This document shows, one piece after another, positions 7,443 to 16,398 of a DNA stretch of 53,373 nucleotides (its first letter is position 1; every line of letters starts with the position of its first letter). The notes under the pieces were generated by a model, which was not told where the DNA came from, made no database searches, and saw nothing but the letters and a program-made list of their open reading frames with translations. Origin of the DNA: Clostridium sp. chh4-2 (GTDB lineage Bacteria; Bacillota; Clostridia; Lachnospirales; Lachnospiraceae). Where the stretch lies: NCBI RefSeq assembly GCF_002899675.1, contig NZ_PKUU01000032.1:1-53373 (forward strand), given 5' to 3'. Position numbers and translations under genes: made by a program.

Positions 7443-9317
7443 GTGTTAGATGAACGATTGGAAATGCTTCTGTCGGAGCTGCTTGGCTGTGAATACAAAA
7501 CGGCCAGGCAGCTGGCGGAAAAGATAAATCTCAGTGAAAAATCAGTCAGAACCAGAATCAAAGAGCTGGGCACCATATGCATTGCAAATGGTGCCGTTCT
7601 TCGTTCCAAACAGCGTTATGGATACTGCCTGGAAATTGAAGATCAAGGCCGTTTTCAAAAGTTTTTGGAAGAATGCAGGCAGCCTGAGGGCAGGATGGGG
7701 CTGACTACGCCGGAGCATCGGGTAAAATATCTGCTGAATGAGCTTTTGAGCGCTCAGACCTATGTGAAAATGGATGATTTGGCGGAAAAGATGTACATAT
7801 CCAGACAGACTCTGGTGAACGATCTCAGAAAGGCCGAGTCCATTTTGGACGGCTATGGGCTGATTGTCGAGAAGAAATCCAGATATGGAATGAAGGTTCT
7901 GGGGCAGGAACTGGGAATGCGGAGATGTATTTCAGAGCATTTATCAAAGAAATATGAGGCTGAAAGCGGAGATAAGACGCTGCAGCTGATTTTAAACGTG
8001 TTAAAACAATTCCATTTGGAGATCACGGAGGCGGCTTTAAGAGAGCTGTATCTGTATGTAAAGATCAGTGTAAAGAGGATGGAACAGGGATTTTTTGTCC
8101 GCATGCCGGAAGAGGCGGAATTTATGAAAGAGCGGACGGAGTTTCAAGCTGCGTCTGTGCTTGCGGAGGAATTGGGAGAGGTAAAATCCATCGTGATTCC
8201 GGAATGTGAGACCTTGTATCTGGCGGTGCTGATGGCGGGAAACCGGACGTTTGCCGCCGCCGGGTGGGAAGATACCAATTATGTGATTCCTCAGTATCTG
8301 GATGAACTGGTGGACCGGATGGTGAATACGGTTTATGAGACGTTCGGGCTGGATTATCGGCGCAATCTGGAATTGAGGATGGCCCTTAACTACCATATGG
8401 TGCCCATGGATATCCGGCTCAGATATCAGCTGAAAATCCAAAATCCCATGCTGGACGAAATCAAGAAGAATTATATGTTTCCCTACACGGCAGCTGGCCA
8501 GGCGGTGATCCCTTTGATGGAATATTACCATAGCAGCATCTCGGATGAAGAGACCGGTTATATAGCCCTGCAATTTGCGCTGGCCATGGAGCGGGATAAA
8601 AAGGGGATTCAGAAGAAGAGGATCCTGATGGTATGCTCATCGGGACAGGGCAGCGCCCAGCTTTTAAAATATAAATATATGGAAGAATTCGGTAAGTATA
8701 TCGAAGAAATCAAAATCTGCACGGTTTATCAGATTGAGGACATGGATTTTTCCGATATCGACTATGTCTTGACCACAGTGCCCGTAAAATCCAAAATTCC
8801 GCGGCCGATTATGGAAATACAGACTTTTTTAAGTGACGGCGAGATCTTAAAAATCCGGGAAAAACTTCAGGAAAATGAGATGGATTTTTTGAACGGTTAC
8901 TACAGCGGGGAATTGTTTTTCCCTGATTTGGAGGGAAACAGCAAAGAAGAGGTGATCGCCTCCATGTGTGAAAAGATCAGCCGGTTTCGGACGCTTCCGG
9001 AGGAATTTTACGATTCCGTGCTGAAAAGGGAGGACCTGGCTCATACGGATTACGGCAATCTGGTGGCCTTGCCGCATCCGTATAAAATGATGACGGACAC
9101 CACATTTGTGGCGGTGGGAATCCTGCAAAAACCGATTTACTGGGTACAGAACCAGGTGCAGGTGGTTCTGCTTGTTTCACTGGCAGAGGGGAAACATTCG
9201 CGGATACAGGAATTTTATAAGGTGACAACTGAGCTGCTCTTAAAAGAAGAGGCCATCCGGCAGTTGATCAGCCATCCGGAATTTGCGGTTTTTATGGATT
9301 TGCTGAGGGAAAAATAA
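7443..9317 (+). CDS. PRD-domain PTS transcriptional regulator (LicR/MtlR type)
   Basis: A 624-residue multidomain regulator. It has an N-terminal helix-turn-helix (about residues 18-40) and a second HTH (about 110-135, YISRQTLVNDLRKAE). Two PTS regulation domains span about 170-390, followed by an EIIB-like domain with the cysteine loop ILMVCSSGQGSAQLL and a C-terminal EIIA (fructose/mannitol type) domain with the phosphorylatable histidine in ALPHPYKMM. Such proteins bind DNA and activate sugar operons according to their PTS phosphorylation state; they differ from short RNA-binding BglG antiterminators. GTG start after a GAGG. The likely target is the beta-glucoside PTS operon from 11354, whose promoter lacks a good -35. 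Confidence 0.9.
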   Translation: MLDERLEMLLSELLGCEYKTARQLAEKINLSEKSVRTRIKELGTICIANGAVLRSKQRYGYCLEIEDQGRFQKFLEECRQPEGRMGLTTPEHRVKYLLNELLSAQTYVKMDDLAEKMYISRQTLVNDLRKAESILDGYGLIVEKKSRYGMKVLGQELGMRRCISEHLSKKYEAESGDKTLQLILNVLKQFHLEITEAALRELYLYVKISVKRMEQGFFVRMPEEAEFMKERTEFQAASVLAEELGEVKSIVIPECETLYLAVLMAGNRTFAAAGWEDTNYVIPQYLDELVDRMVNTVYETFGLDYRRNLELRMALNYHMVPMDIRLRYQLKIQNPMLDEIKKNYMFPYTAAGQAVIPLMEYYHSSISDEETGYIALQFALAMERDKKGIQKKRILMVCSSGQGSAQLLKYKYMEEFGKYIEEIKICTVYQIEDMDFSDIDYVLTTVPVKSKIPRPIMEIQTFLSDGEILKIREKLQENEMDFLNGYYSGELFFPDLEGNSKEEVIASMCEKISRFRTLPEEFYDSVLKREDLAHTDYGNLVALPHPYKMMTDTTFVAVGILQKPIYWVQNQVQVVLLVSLAEGKHSRIQEFYKVTTELLLKEEAIRQLISHPEFAVFMDLLREK

Positions 9318-9399
9318 ATTTTATAAGCAGGCAGCCTGCCGGTCAATGCAAAGCTGCAAAAAAGGGAATGGAGAACGGATCAAAGGCATATCCGCCGGA

Positions 9400-9777
9400 T
9401 CAGATAAAACCTCTCCATTCTCTTAATTTTTGCTCTTCTTTTGCGCCGTAACCGCGGGCAAGTTCGATCAGATACTGTGCGGCGGCATTCAGCTGAATTC
9501 CATTGGGATATACGATGCACCATTTCCACTGAGAATTGCCGTTTAGGCGGAACCAGGCGATATCATGATACTGGACCGCATAAAATTGAGGCAGAATCGT
9601 ACAGCATAATCCGCGGCTGACCATCTTGCACAAAGCATGATTCATGGAAGTTTCAAACAGTATTTTGGGTTTGAATCCGGCGTTGTGAAACAGCGGGTCG
9701 ATCACTGCGCGCATGGTGGATTCTGGGAAGATAAGGGAAAATGAATCTTCCTTAAAGCAGGAAAGGTCTGCAGACAT
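9400..9777 (-). pseudogene. LysR-type regulator, C-terminal fragment
   Basis: The 125 residues match only the C-terminal effector-binding part of LysR regulators, including HALCKMVSRGLCCTILPQFYA, a strand-helix region typical of that domain. The DNA-binding half is missing. Directly upstream, at about 9778, unrelated plus-strand coding sequence begins (a DctP-like C-terminus). The gene is therefore 5'-truncated and presumably inactive. The simplest reading is one deletion that removed the divergent promoter region and the N-terminal parts of two neighbouring genes. Confidence 0.75.
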
Positions 9778-9782
9778 GTATT

Positions 9783-9929
9783 GACGCAGGCTGTGAGATT
9801 ATCACGCTGGATGCCCCGGTTTTGGAAGAGCTTCAGGAAAAAGCCGGAGTGGTATATGACATGGTTCGTAAAAATCTTGGAGATGAACTTACGGATGAAG
9901 CGCTGCAGGCGGTAAAAGATGCTGAGTAG
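9783..9929 (+). pseudogene. TRAP transporter substrate-binding protein (DctP-like), C-terminal remnant
   Basis: The frame 9783-9929 is open to a TAG and encodes about 48 residues beginning DAGCEIITLDAPVLEELQ. The pattern, including the later VVYDMVRKNLGDELTDEALQAV, resembles the last helix region of DctP-type periplasmic binding proteins. There is no start codon with a ribosome site, and the N-terminal ~280 residues are absent. No dctQ or dctM follows. Assignment rests on a short C-terminus, so it is only moderately sure. Confidence 0.5.
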
Positions 9930-9944
9930 AGAGGCAGAAGACAG

Positions 9945-11084
9945 ATGTATAATTATGTGATTAAAAACGGCAGGGTTTATGACCCGTTAAAAGGGTTCAT
10001 GGAGAACCGGGATATTTATATTGAAAATGGGCGGTTAAAAGAGAGCTTTCCCGGACCGGAATGTCAGGTGATCGATGCAAAAGGATGTTATGTTGCTCCT
10101 GGTTTTATCGATTATCATGTGCACTATTTTAAAGGAGGAGCCGAAAATGGAGTCAATGCGGATGCGGCCTCGTTTCCCTGCGGCGTGACAACTGCGGTGG
10201 ATGCGGGCACCTGCGGCGCGTCTTCTTATGAGATTTTTCAGAAGGCAGTGATTGACCGGTCGGATGTGCGGCTTCTGGCTCAGCTTCTGGTGGCCTCCGG
10301 AGGCCAGCTAACCAGCCGGTATACGGAAAATCTGGATCCCGAACTCATGGATGTAAAGCGGATAAAAGAATTGTTTTGCACATATCCCAATACCTTAACC
10401 GGATTAAAAATCAGACTTTCAGCGAATATCGCGTCTCCTGAAACAGCAAAAGCCTCCCTTAAAAAGGCGGTGGAGCTGGGAGAAGAACTGGGATGCAATC
10501 TGGTGGTACATATTACGGACCCCGCCATGAATTTGGAAAAGATGGCTTCGATTCTGAGAAAGGGTGATGTGATCTGCCATGCATACCAGAATAAAGGAAA
10601 GGAAACGATTCTGGACCGGAATAAAAATGTGAGGGAAGGAATTTTAAGAGCCAGAGAGCGGGGCGTGCTTTTCGACGCCTGCAACGGAAAAAATAACTTT
10701 GATTTAAAAGTGGCCCAGACCGCCATCGAACAGGGATTTTATCCGGATATCATCAGCTCGGACGTCAATACGGTTTCCTATTATCAGGGCGTACTCCACA
10801 GCCTTCCCCGGGTGCTGTCCAAATATCTGACATTTGGCATGTCTCTGGAACGCATTCTGGATGCTGCGGTGCTCATGCCCGCCAGACTGATCGGACGGGA
10901 AGATCTGGCTTCCCTAAAACCGGGAACAGAAGCGGATCTGGTGATTTTTAAAGTGGAAGAGCGGGAGATCACATACCGCGATTGGACGGATGGAATCAAT
11001 GAACTGAAAGGGCATGAGATGATTGTGCCACAGATGACCATAAAAGGCGGAAATGTGGTTTACAGCCAGGTGTATTTCGGATAA
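9945..11084 (+). CDS. Amidohydrolase / deacetylase family metallohydrolase
   Basis: A 379-residue dihydroorotase-like TIM-barrel hydrolase. Metal ligands are visible in order: DYHVHYF (HxH), the likely carboxylated lysine in TGLKIRL, histidines in VVHITDP and VICHAYQNK, and the catalytic aspartate in ISSDVN. The closest recognisable group is the amidohydrolase/deacetylase family that includes EF_0837-like proteins; the substrate is not evident. It follows the DctP remnant by 15 bases, so it may once have belonged to that uptake locus. A terminator-like hairpin follows at 11134. Confidence 0.85.
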   Translation: MYNYVIKNGRVYDPLKGFMENRDIYIENGRLKESFPGPECQVIDAKGCYVAPGFIDYHVHYFKGGAENGVNADAASFPCGVTTAVDAGTCGASSYEIFQKAVIDRSDVRLLAQLLVASGGQLTSRYTENLDPELMDVKRIKELFCTYPNTLTGLKIRLSANIASPETAKASLKKAVELGEELGCNLVVHITDPAMNLEKMASILRKGDVICHAYQNKGKETILDRNKNVREGILRARERGVLFDACNGKNNFDLKVAQTAIEQGFYPDIISSDVNTVSYYQGVLHSLPRVLSKYLTFGMSLERILDAAVLMPARLIGREDLASLKPGTEADLVIFKVEEREITYRDWTDGINELKGHEMIVPQMTIKGGNVVYSQVYFG

Positions 11085-11133
11085 GACCAAAGACCTCTGA
11101 AAAAGAGGGCTGGAAATAAAAATTATTTATAGA

Positions 11134-11172
11134 AGAGTCACTGATGTCAAAACGGCAGCAGCGGCTCTTTTT
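11134..11172 (+). terminator. Probable rho-independent terminator after the amidohydrolase
   Basis: An imperfect ~15-bp stem begins with AGAG at 11134 and closes with GGCTCT at 11163-11168, followed by TTTT. Two mismatches and two G-U pairs lie in the stem. Confidence 0.55.
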
Positions 11173-11276
11173 CTCATCATAGAGAAGCGATTTCTGCAAA
11201 GTATTATATGATTAAAAATTACCACATACAATCCGGTAAAATCCTGTATGGCAACAAAGACGAAAAACAGGTATTC

Positions 11277-11282
11277 TATAAT
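11277..11282 (+). promoter_or_regulatory. Candidate -10 of the beta-glucoside PTS operon
   Basis: TATAAT about 70 bases ahead of the first PTS gene. The hexamer 17 bp upstream (ACAAAG, 11254-11259) is a poor -35, which fits an activator-dependent promoter such as one served by the PRD regulator at 7443. No RNA antiterminator hairpin pair was recognised in this leader. Confidence 0.4.
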
Positions 11283-11353
11283 CATCAGACTGTATTTTTA
11301 TTCAGATAATGTAAGGATTGCTGAATAGATACCCCATAGAAATGAGGAAAATT

Positions 11354-11662
11354 GTGAAACAGATCTTATTATTATGCGCCATGGGAATGTCCACCAGCCT
11401 TCTGGTGAGAAAGCTGGAAAAGCAGGCTGCGGCAGAGGGATATGAGTGTGAAATCGACGCCTGTTCCGCATTCGATGTGGATGAATTTCAAAAAAAACCG
11501 GATCTCATCGTCCTCGGGCCTCAGGTAAGACACCGGCTGGAGGAATTCAGGGACAAATACCCTGAGAAAAAGGTGATCGCCCTGGACACCGTCTTATATG
11601 GAATGATGGATGCAAAAAGCATATTAAAAATAATAAAAAAGGAATTGGAACAGGCAGAATAA
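11354..11662 (+). CDS. PTS lactose/cellobiose family IIB component (first copy)
   Basis: A 102-residue cytoplasmic phosphocarrier. The phosphorylated cysteine is Cys8 in LLLCAMGMSTSLLV, and the LIVLGPQVRHRLEEF block is also typical. It receives phosphate from the IIA partner (11685) and passes it to the sugar moved by IIC (13506). I place the start at GTG 11354, which has TGAGGAA just upstream; ATG 11342 would add four residues. A second IIB gene ends the same operon. Confidence 0.9.
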   Translation: MKQILLLCAMGMSTSLLVRKLEKQAAAEGYECEIDACSAFDVDEFQKKPDLIVLGPQVRHRLEEFRDKYPEKKVIALDTVLYGMMDAKSILKIIKKELEQAE

Positions 11663-11684
11663 ATAGAGCCAAGGAGGTAATCTT

Positions 11685-12008
11685 GTGGATACGAATCAGG
11701 AATTAATCGTAATGGAATTGGTGGTAAATGCGGGAGAGGGCCGGAGCTTTGCGATGGAGGCCTTAAAGGCGGCCAGAACCGGAGATTTTGAAAAAGCCGG
11801 TCAGCTGGTAAAACAGTCGGAGCAGGCCATCCAGAACGCTCACCGGTCCCAGATTGATATTATCTCAAAGGAAGCGGGCGGAGAGCCATTTCCTATGAGT
11901 CTTTTAATGGTGCATGCGCAGGATCATGTGATGACTGCCATGACCGTGCTTGAACTGGCAAAAGAGATGATTCAGATGTATCAGATGATTCAGAAAAAGG
12001 GGGAGTAA
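11685..12008 (+). CDS. PTS lactose/cellobiose family IIA component
   Basis: A 107-residue all-helical phosphocarrier. The active histidine is His77 in MVHAQDHVM, and NAGEGRSFAMEAL near the N-terminus is a family signature. Phosphorylated by HPr; donates to IIB. GTG start with a strong AAGGAGGTAAT site. The following glucosidase starts three bases after the stop, so the genes are probably translationally coupled. Confidence 0.95.
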   Translation: MDTNQELIVMELVVNAGEGRSFAMEALKAARTGDFEKAGQLVKQSEQAIQNAHRSQIDIISKEAGGEPFPMSLLMVHAQDHVMTAMTVLELAKEMIQMYQMIQKKGE

Positions 12009-12010
12009 AC

Positions 12011-13435
12011 ATGGATGTAAAGTTCCCAAAAGAATTTTTATGGGGATCGGCCACCGCTTCCTACCAGTGCGAAGGGGCCTGGGATGAAGACGGAAAAGGG
12101 CTGGGAATGTGGGATGAATTCTGCCACAGCGACAAAAACTGCATCACCTATACTACCGGGGATGTGGCTTCCGACCATTATCACAGATTTGAAGAGGACA
12201 TTAAGATGATGGCGGAGGGAGGACAGAACACCTACCGTTTTTCCCTGGCATGGCCCAGAATTATGCCGGACGGAACCGGAAAGGTGAACCAGAAAGGAAT
12301 CGAATATTACCGGAAGGTGATCGACACCTGCTTTAAATACGGGGTGGAACCTAATGTTACCTTATACCACTGGGATCTTCCCAATTCTCTGGCTCAAAAG
12401 GGCGGATGGGAGAATGTAGAAACTGCGTATGCATTTGCCGAATATGCGAAAGTATGTTTTGATGCATTCGGAGATCAGGTGAATCTGTGGGTGACCATCA
12501 ATGAACCAAGCTATTTTATCACTTCCGGATATGCCATCGGAAATTATCCTCCTAATGTGAAGGATTTCCAGCGGATGATCCATGCGGCCTATCATGTGAT
12601 GCTGGCCAGCGCCCTTGGGGTAAAAGCGTTCAGGGAGTCCAAGGCAAAGGGGCAGATCGGAATCGTACATGCCAGCGCCAATGTGGATCTTTATGAGGAA
12701 AGCGAAGCGTGCCAAAAGGCCGGACGCTTGGCGGATAATTATTTTAACAATTGGGTGCTGGACCCGCCGATGCTGGGACATTTTCCTCAGGATCTGCTTG
12801 AAAAACTGGTGGAGGAGGGATTTGACCTGTCTTTCATGAAGCCGGAGCACGAGGAAATCCTTAAAAACGGCATCGTGGATTTCATCGGAATCAATTACTA
12901 CAGCCGCGCGTTAATCAAGCCATACACGTCGGGAGAAACCATATTAAAGGCCAATAATACCGGCAAAAAAGGGGACGACAGGGCGGAGTTAATCATCAAG
13001 GGCTGGTTTGAACAGGCCAAAGATCCTGACAGCGAATACACGGCATGGGACTGCGAGATCTATCCCAAAGGAATCTATGACGAATTGGCGGACATCAGGA
13101 AAAAATATGGCGATGTGCCTGTCTACATCACGGAAAATGGAGTCGGCATGTATGAAAAACCGGCGGAAAGCGGCATGGTGGAAGACGACGGACGGATTGA
13201 TTTCCTGAGCAGGCATATGGAAGAGATGCGGAGGGCCATCCGGGATGGATTTAACCTGAAGGGCTATTATGTGTGGTCTACATTTGATTTGTACAGCTGG
13301 ATTAACGGTTATGAAAAACGCTATGGCTTAGTCAGAGTGGATTTTGATGATAATTGCAGACGGACTCCTAAGAAAAGCTATTACTGGTACCGGGATTTCA
13401 TCCGGAATGAGAACCAGGAATCGGGCGGCCGCTGA
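12011..13435 (+). CDS. 6-phospho-beta-glucosidase, GH1 family
   Basis: Hydrolyses intracellular phosphorylated beta-glucosides (cellobiose-6-P or aryl-beta-glucoside-6-P) delivered by the PTS. The 474 residues cover a complete GH1 barrel. The acid/base glutamate is Glu165 in TINEPSY and the nucleophile is Glu375 in YITENGVG. The N-terminal signature FLWGSATASYQCEGAW is intact. Placement between IIA and IIC genes supports the phosphorylated substrate. There is no signal peptide, consistent with cytoplasmic action. Confidence 0.94.
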   Translation: MDVKFPKEFLWGSATASYQCEGAWDEDGKGLGMWDEFCHSDKNCITYTTGDVASDHYHRFEEDIKMMAEGGQNTYRFSLAWPRIMPDGTGKVNQKGIEYYRKVIDTCFKYGVEPNVTLYHWDLPNSLAQKGGWENVETAYAFAEYAKVCFDAFGDQVNLWVTINEPSYFITSGYAIGNYPPNVKDFQRMIHAAYHVMLASALGVKAFRESKAKGQIGIVHASANVDLYEESEACQKAGRLADNYFNNWVLDPPMLGHFPQDLLEKLVEEGFDLSFMKPEHEEILKNGIVDFIGINYYSRALIKPYTSGETILKANNTGKKGDDRAELIIKGWFEQAKDPDSEYTAWDCEIYPKGIYDELADIRKKYGDVPVYITENGVGMYEKPAESGMVEDDGRIDFLSRHMEEMRRAIRDGFNLKGYYVWSTFDLYSWINGYEKRYGLVRVDFDDNCRRTPKKSYYWYRDFIRNENQESGGR

Positions 13436-13505
13436 AAAATAAGCAAAATGCGCTCATAACGGCATAAAGGATCATAACAATAACAAATGGGAAGGGAAAG
13501 ATGAG

Positions 13506-14819
13506 ATGGAAAACAAAGGAATCACTAAATGGATTGAGAAACACATTCTGCCTTTGGCAAACAAAATCGCAAGGAATAAGTATTTAAAATCGATTCAGAG
13601 TTCATTTTTATCGGCGATGCCGTTAATGATGATCGGCAGCTTTGCGCTGATTATCGCGGAACCGCCTATGGATTACACCACGATGGAGGCGGGAAGCCTG
13701 CTCTATGGATTTTTCAAAGGCTGGGCCGGGCTGGCTGCGGCTGTAGGAGGTCCGCTGAACTTTTTGTTTGACGTAACGCTGGGTTCGCTGGCCATCTATG
13801 TGGCTCTCGGAATCGGATACTTTTTATCGGTTCATTATAAGATACAGCCTTATACGCCGACCATCACCACATTGATCACATTTTTACTGTTCAACACCGA
13901 TTACGTGGAAGGCGGTTTTTCCAACAGCTATTTCGGCGGCACCGGACTGTTTTCAGCCATGATCGTGGCAATTATTACGGTTGAATTTTACCGTTTCCTG
14001 ATTCAGCACAAGGTGGGCTCCATAAAGATGCCTGACAGCGTGCCCCCGGCTCTGGCTGCTTCCTTTGAGGCGCTGGTGCCAATCGCAATTATTTCTTTAG
14101 TTGCAACCTTCTTCACCACTTTGGTGAAAAATGTGAGCGGTGTCATACTGCCTGAGCTGGTTTTAAGCCTGATCACACCGCTGATCAAATTCATTGACAA
14201 CGTGTTTGGAGTAACCATCGTTTCCGTTCTCCAGCAGGTTCTGTGGTGGTTTGGTATCCACGATACGGCCATCGGCGCAGTGCTTTCCCCAATCAGGGAT
14301 TCCAACTTCGCTATGAATGCAGCGGCTTATGCTGCGGGAACTTCCGCAAAGGATCTGCCTTTCGTATTCTGTTCCCCATACTGGTGGGTATTCGTTACCA
14401 TCGGCGGAGCAGGAGCTACCTTTGCACTTGCGGCGCTTTTGCTCACCAGCAAGTCAACTCAGCTAAAAACCGTGGGAAAAATCGGCATTGTACCCGCGCT
14501 TTTCAATATCAATGAGCCGGTGCTGTTCGGACTTCCGATCGTATTGAATCCGCTGATGCTGTTCCCATTTATCGTGGCTCAGACATTAAACGCGATCATC
14601 ACTTATATCTGCATGTCCAGCGGAATTATATCTAGATGCTTTGTGGAGCCGGGATGGAACCTGTTTGCACCGATCGGAGCATTTTTAGCTACGATGGATT
14701 TTAAGGCGGTTATTCTGGTGGTTTTATTAATAATCATGGATGCAGTTATTTACTATCCTTTCTTTAAGGTGTATGATAATAAAGTATACAAAGAAGAACA
14801 GGAAGGTATCAGTGAATGA
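13506..14819 (+). CDS. PTS lactose/cellobiose family IIC permease
   Basis: A 437-residue integral membrane sugar channel with about ten hydrophobic segments. WWFGIHDTAIGAV and the substrate-site block NINEPVLFGLPIVLNPLM are diagnostic of the Lac family IIC. The start at ATG 13506 has GAAGGGAAAG just upstream. Its stop overlaps the start of the second IIB gene (ATGA), so these two are coupled. A 70-bp gap separates it from the glucosidase with no terminator seen. Confidence 0.95.
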   Translation: MENKGITKWIEKHILPLANKIARNKYLKSIQSSFLSAMPLMMIGSFALIIAEPPMDYTTMEAGSLLYGFFKGWAGLAAAVGGPLNFLFDVTLGSLAIYVALGIGYFLSVHYKIQPYTPTITTLITFLLFNTDYVEGGFSNSYFGGTGLFSAMIVAIITVEFYRFLIQHKVGSIKMPDSVPPALAASFEALVPIAIISLVATFFTTLVKNVSGVILPELVLSLITPLIKFIDNVFGVTIVSVLQQVLWWFGIHDTAIGAVLSPIRDSNFAMNAAAYAAGTSAKDLPFVFCSPYWWVFVTIGGAGATFALAALLLTSKSTQLKTVGKIGIVPALFNINEPVLFGLPIVLNPLMLFPFIVAQTLNAIITYICMSSGIISRCFVEPGWNLFAPIGAFLATMDFKAVILVVLLIIMDAVIYYPFFKVYDNKVYKEEQEGISE

Positions 14820-15130
14820 AGATAGTTTTAGTATGTTATGCCGGAATGTCCACCAGCATGGTGATGAATAAGATGAAAGCCGCGGCATCCGCCCAGCAGA
14901 TCGAACTGGAAGCAGTCGCCGTTCCGGTCAGCGATCTGGACGATCATAAAGAAGGGGCCGACGCAGTCCTGTTAGGACCTCAGATCCGCTATGCGCTGGA
15001 CGAAGTAAAAGAAAAAGTGGAGAACAAGATCCCGGTTCTCGCAATCGATACCCGTGATTACGGTATGATGCGCGGAGATAAGATTCTCAAAGACACATTA
15101 AAGGCAATCGAAGAATTTAAACAGCAGTAA
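14816..15130 (+). CDS. PTS lactose/cellobiose family IIB component (second copy)
   Basis: A 104-residue IIB with its phosphorylated cysteine at Cys7 in LVCYAGMSTSMV and the block VLLGPQIRYALDEVKEK. It starts within the IIC stop codon (ATGA overlap), making it the likely dedicated partner of this IIC. The first IIB at 11354 differs clearly in sequence, so the operon has two non-identical IIB proteins for one IIA and one IIC. A perfect terminator follows. Confidence 0.93.
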   Translation: MKIVLVCYAGMSTSMVMNKMKAAASAQQIELEAVAVPVSDLDDHKEGADAVLLGPQIRYALDEVKEKVENKIPVLAIDTRDYGMMRGDKILKDTLKAIEEFKQQ

Positions 15131-15177
15131 CAGGCCGTTTGCAAGCTGTAAAGCGGCAACCCTGCTGTTATGTACAT

Positions 15178-15233
15178 AAAAGCTGCGGAACGCGGTAATA
15201 AAGTTTATTTTATTATCATTTCCGCAGCTTTTT
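15178..15233 (+). terminator. Rho-independent terminator of the PTS operon
   Basis: AAAGCTGCGGAA and its exact complement TTCCGCAGCTTT form a 12-bp stem, with an AT-rich loop of about 29 bases that could pair further, followed by a T-run at 15229-15233. Confidence 0.85.
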
Positions 15234-15361
15234 GTCTGCCTCGCAGACGGTTTGCAAAGCTGCCGGAAGGATAATTCTTACTAATATTTTCTCTATTCAT
15301 CCGATATACTGTGTAAAGAACATGAAATCAGGATTTTACAATCCGGAAATGAGAACCGCCT

Positions 15362-16369
15362 ATGTGCACTGCAGCAATGATAAAAAACAGCCGGGGAGAT
15401 GTCTTCTTTGGAAGAACCATGGATTTTTCCTACCCCTTAGCTCCCCACGTATACAAAATGCCTCCCAATTATGAATGGATCAACACACCCGGAACCTTCC
15501 GGCTCAAAAACCGGTACGGCTACATAGGAACCGGCCAGGACATCTCAAAGATCATCTTTGCCGACGGTGTTAATGAAGCCGGTCTGGCCGCAGCCGTTTT
15601 ATATTTCCCCGGATACGCCCGGTACCATAACACACCGGAACTGGAAGGAAACCAACAAGTCTCCGTAGCTGCCGTCGAACTGGTAAATTTTCTGCTGGGA
15701 ATGTGTTCCTCCGTCCATGACGCCGCCACGCTGCTTCCCACCGTCAGAATCACGGGAGCCAAAGATTCCATCACCAATTCCATAGCTCCCCTCCACTGGA
15801 TCATCGCAGATAAAACCGGCGCCTGTATAACCGTGGAACCGACCGAAGCCGGCCTCCAAATCCTTGATAATCCCATCGGCGTCCTGTCAAACAGCCCCGG
15901 CTTTCAATGGCACATGACCAACCTGAGAAATTACATGAACCTTACCACCAGCCAACAAAAAGAAACGCAGTGGGACAATGTCCCCCTCACCCCCTTCGGC
16001 CAGGGAGCCGGCAGCCTTGGCCTCCCCGGAGATTACACCCCTCCCTCCCGCTTCGTCCGCACCGCCTTCCTAAAAAGCCACACAACCATCCCCGACGACA
16101 AAGACGCCGCCATAACCGCCTGCTTTCACATCTTAGAAAGCGTCACAATCCCCAAAGGCCCCGTCATAACGCCGGAAAACACCGCAGACTACACTCAATA
16201 CACCGCCTTCCTAAACCTCTCCACCCCAGAATACTACGCCAAATCCTATACCAACAGCCAAATCATCCAAGAACCTTTATCCCCTATAAATACCAAAGAC
16301 AATTCTCCTTTAGATCTCGGCCCCTTAATCCGCCCAATCAAATTTCCTAATTTAATACCCACACAGTAA
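15362..16369 (+). CDS. Choloylglycine hydrolase family protein (bile salt hydrolase / penicillin V acylase type)
   Basis: A 335-residue N-terminal-nucleophile amidase. After Met removal Cys2 (MCTAAM) is the nucleophile; GRTMDF holds the next catalytic Arg/Asp. ADGVNEAGLAAAVLYFPGYA, NSPGFQWHMTNLRNYMNL (Asn) and SRFVRTAFLKSH (Arg) match bile salt hydrolase blocks in order. Family members cleave glycine/taurine-conjugated bile acids or related amides; the substrate here is unproven. There is no signal peptide. The coding strand is strikingly C-rich and pyrimidine-rich, with many CCC, CTC and ACC codons, unlike its purine-rich neighbours. The ribosome site is weak. It is bordered by a terminator and by palindromic element D. 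Horizontal transfer is plausible. Confidence 0.88.
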   Translation: MCTAAMIKNSRGDVFFGRTMDFSYPLAPHVYKMPPNYEWINTPGTFRLKNRYGYIGTGQDISKIIFADGVNEAGLAAAVLYFPGYARYHNTPELEGNQQVSVAAVELVNFLLGMCSSVHDAATLLPTVRITGAKDSITNSIAPLHWIIADKTGACITVEPTEAGLQILDNPIGVLSNSPGFQWHMTNLRNYMNLTTSQQKETQWDNVPLTPFGQGAGSLGLPGDYTPPSRFVRTAFLKSHTTIPDDKDAAITACFHILESVTIPKGPVITPENTADYTQYTAFLNLSTPEYYAKSYTNSQIIQEPLSPINTKDNSPLDLGPLIRPIKFPNLIPTQ

Positions 16370-16398
16370 TTATTCTTCACATACCTCCAGAGCCGCCA

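Noticed and set aside
11085..11353. BglG-type RNA antiterminator (RAT) in the PTS leader
   Set aside because: No RAT sequence overlapping a terminator was found; the hairpin at 11134 belongs to the amidohydrolase gene end, and the regulator type is DNA-binding.
15907..16350. Arg/Pro-rich 147-residue plus-strand ORF
   Set aside because: Shadow frame of the C-rich choloylglycine hydrolase gene; low-complexity composition follows from that gene's codon bias.
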